64,000 bases of DNA from GCA-002708145 sp045562755 (GTDB lineage Bacteria; Chloroflexota; Dehalococcoidia; Lucifugimonadales; Lucifugimonadaceae): the NCBI GenBank assembly GCA_045562755.1, contig JBJKVF010000006.1, forward strand, positions 310,001 through 374,000. The letters are read 5' to 3'. The notes under the pieces were generated by a model. That model saw only the letters and a program-made list of their open reading frames with translations. It ran no database searches and was not told the origin of the DNA. Of this stretch, positions 62,616 through 64,000 are shown in pieces. The first letter of the stretch is position 1; the number at the start of each line of letters is the position of its first letter. Both the position numbers and the translations under genes were made by a program.

Positions 62616-63896
62616 ATGGATAAAATTACAGATATTACTGCTAGAGAAATTTTAGATTCTAGAGGTAATCCAACTATAGAAGCAACTGTTGTTTTATCAA
62701 GTGGTAATACTGGTACTGCTGCTGTACCTTCAGGAGCAAGTACGGGTAAAAGAGAAGCAGTTGAACTCCGTGACGGAGACAAAAATAGATTTTCAGGGAA
62801 AGGAGTACTAAATGCAGTAGAAAACATAAATGAAAAAATCAGGAATTTACTTACTAATTTAGATCCTTTGAAACAGAAAAAAATTGATAATATTATGATC
62901 GATTTTGATAATACAGAAAATAAAAGTAATCTTGGTGCAAATTCTATATTAGCTGTATCGCTCGCAACCATGAAATCTGCATCAAAAAGTTTAAAAATAC
63001 CTCTATATAAATATATTAATCAACTATACGATTCTAATAATGAAATTTCCTTACCTGTACCAATGATGAATATACTAAATGGAGGAGCACATGCAGAGGG
63101 ATCAACAGATTTTCAAGAAATAATGATAGCTCCAATTGGATTTAATAACTTTAATGAAGCTCTAAGATGTGGTGTTGAAATTTATCATGTTCTAAAAAAT
63201 AATCTAAAGAAAAACAACCACGTTACAACTGTTGGAGATGAGGGAGGGTTTGCTCCACAGAACCTCACAAATAGTGAGGCTATAAATTATGTAGCAGAAT
63301 CTATAAAAGATGCAGGCTATAATCCCGGTAAGGATGTTTATATTGCACTCGATGTAGCTGCCTCTGAATTTTACACAAATAATAAATATCATCTAAGTAG
63401 AGAAAATAAAATATTAACTAGTAAATCATTAGTAAAAGAGTATGAAAAATTATGTGAAGAGTATCCAATTTATTCTATTGAAGATGGGCTTTCTGAGGAT
63501 GACTGGGATGGATGGGCAAACTTGACTAAAACATTAGGAGATAATGTTCAACTAGTGGGAGATGATTTATTCGTTACACAAGAAAAATATCTAAAAAGAG
63601 GAATTGATAACAAATCAGCAAATTCAATTCTAATTAAACTTAACCAAGTCGGTACAGTTTCAGAAACTCTCAGTACTATTAAATTAGCTAAGCAATCAAA
63701 TTTTAGTTGTATTATTAGCCATCGCTCTGGTGAGACAGAAGATACAACAATATCAGATTTTGCAGTCGGAGTTTCGTCAGGTCAAATAAAGACAGGCGCA
63801 CCAAATAGAAGTGAAAGGGTGGCAAAATATAATAGGCTACTGAGTATTGAGGAAATTATTGGTGATAATAAATACCTTGGGAAAAATATTTTATAA
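62616..63896 (+). CDS. eno: Enolase
   Basis: A 426-residue glycolytic enolase. AREILDSRGNPTIEATVVL, VPSGASTGKREAVELRDGDK, LVGDDLFVTQEKYLKRGI and SHRSGETEDTTISDFAVGVS are the hallmark blocks, the last with the loop His and substrate-binding Ser. It interconverts 2-phosphoglycerate and phosphoenolpyruvate. A ribosome site (CTAAGGAAT) precedes the ATG. It is 26 bases after rph and 36 before gap, so glycolysis genes follow. Confidence 0.98.
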   Translation: MDKITDITAREILDSRGNPTIEATVVLSSGNTGTAAVPSGASTGKREAVELRDGDKNRFSGKGVLNAVENINEKIRNLLTNLDPLKQKKIDNIMIDFDNTENKSNLGANSILAVSLATMKSASKSLKIPLYKYINQLYDSNNEISLPVPMMNILNGGAHAEGSTDFQEIMIAPIGFNNFNEALRCGVEIYHVLKNNLKKNNHVTTVGDEGGFAPQNLTNSEAINYVAESIKDAGYNPGKDVYIALDVAASEFYTNNKYHLSRENKILTSKSLVKEYEKLCEEYPIYSIEDGLSEDDWDGWANLTKTLGDNVQLVGDDLFVTQEKYLKRGIDNKSANSILIKLNQVGTVSETLSTIKLAKQSNFSCIISHRSGETEDTTISDFAVGVSSGQIKTGAPNRSERVAKYNRLLSIEEIIGDNKYLGKNIL

Positions 63897-63932
63897 ATAT
63901 AAGTAACTAATAAAAAAATTACAAGGAGAAAA

Positions 63933-64000
63933 ATGGGAAAAATTAGATTAGGAATTAATGGTTTCGGAAGAATTGGTAGGCAAGTCCTAAAAACTATAAA
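63933..64000 (+). CDS. gap: Glyceraldehyde-3-phosphate dehydrogenase, N-terminal fragment
   Basis: Only 22 codons are visible before the window edge. They read MGKIRLGINGFGRIGRQVLK, the NAD-binding start of GapA. The ribosome site AAGGAG is well placed. The gene follows eno by 36 bases, so the two are likely cotranscribed. Confidence 0.92.
   Translation, partial: MGKIRLGINGFGRIGRQVLKTI

Overview
The window is strongly AT-rich bacterial chromosome, packed with genes and free of rRNA, tRNA, phage, transposase or CRISPR sequence. It probably comes from a marine, free-living member of the Chloroflexota (SAR202 / Dehalococcoidia-like). That placement is inferred from the gene mix: alternative complex III genes beside cytochrome c maturation genes, HadAB-like dehydratases, FabL, an HtpX-PspAB pair, YqhQ next to rpmE, a transcriptional T-box, and several catabolic enzymes of a SAR202 flavour (enolase-superfamily dehydratase, penicillin-acylase-like and CocE-like hydrolases, a flavin reductase). 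A marker-gene tree would decide it. TTG start codons are common.

Layout. 1-7.4 kb (+): NrfD-like, ActC, ActD and ActE subunits of alternative complex III, then CcmH, CcmF, a mini-CcmI, an unknown anchored beta protein and CcmG. 7.4-10.8 kb (+): a fatty-acid operon hadA-hadB-plsX-fabG-fabL. 10.8-12.0 kb (-): ygfZ (disrupted at a homopolymer) and an ErpA-like Fe-S carrier. 12.1-16.2 kb (+): hisH-hisA-methyltransferase-hisF-HAD-hisIE, driven from a divergent promoter region carrying two palindromes. 16.2-18.0 kb (-): rplU-rpmA-rpmE-yqhQ. 18.0-28.1 kb (-): a glycosyltransferase, flavin reductase, CrtC-like lipoprotein, MMPL transporter, gyrA, then htpX-pspAB-catalytically dead amidotransferase. 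28.2-35.2 kb: inositol-phosphatase-like protein, citramalate synthase, a hydratase, a penicillin-acylase-like protein and an enolase-superfamily enzyme.

35.3-44.7 kb (-) is one branched-chain amino-acid operon read right to left: promoter, leucine-type T-box, ilvB-ilvN-ilvC-leuA-leuC-membrane protein-leuD-leuB. With citramalate synthase (29.1 kb) and ilvE (56.7 kb), nearly the whole Val/Leu/Ile route is here, with pyruvate-derived citramalate as the likely entry to isoleucine; ilvD is not in the window. 44.7-47.8 kb holds a tandem GNAT, an MshA-like glycosyltransferase and a FemAB/CelD-like acyltransferase. 47.9-50.2 kb (-) holds thrC and hom, the latter split by a one-base frameshift. 50.2-54.0 kb (-) holds a PpiC-like foldase, rpsF-ssb-rpsR (rpsR with a 36-bp tandem-repeat tail) and glyA. 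54.2-64 kb holds a PIG-L deacetylase, a degenerate PHP protein, a catalytically dead PAP2 protein, ilvE, a 2-hydroxyacid dehydrogenase, a CocE-like hydrolase, panE-like, rph, eno and the start of gap.

The most unusual signals are three separate hydrolase-fold proteins that keep their scaffold but lack key catalytic residues (amidotransferase, PHP, PAP2), two housekeeping genes interrupted at homopolymers (ygfZ, hom), a membrane protein embedded between leuC and leuD under T-box control, and the double-palindrome divergent promoter of erpA/hisH. No single clearly new defence or mobile system is visible.
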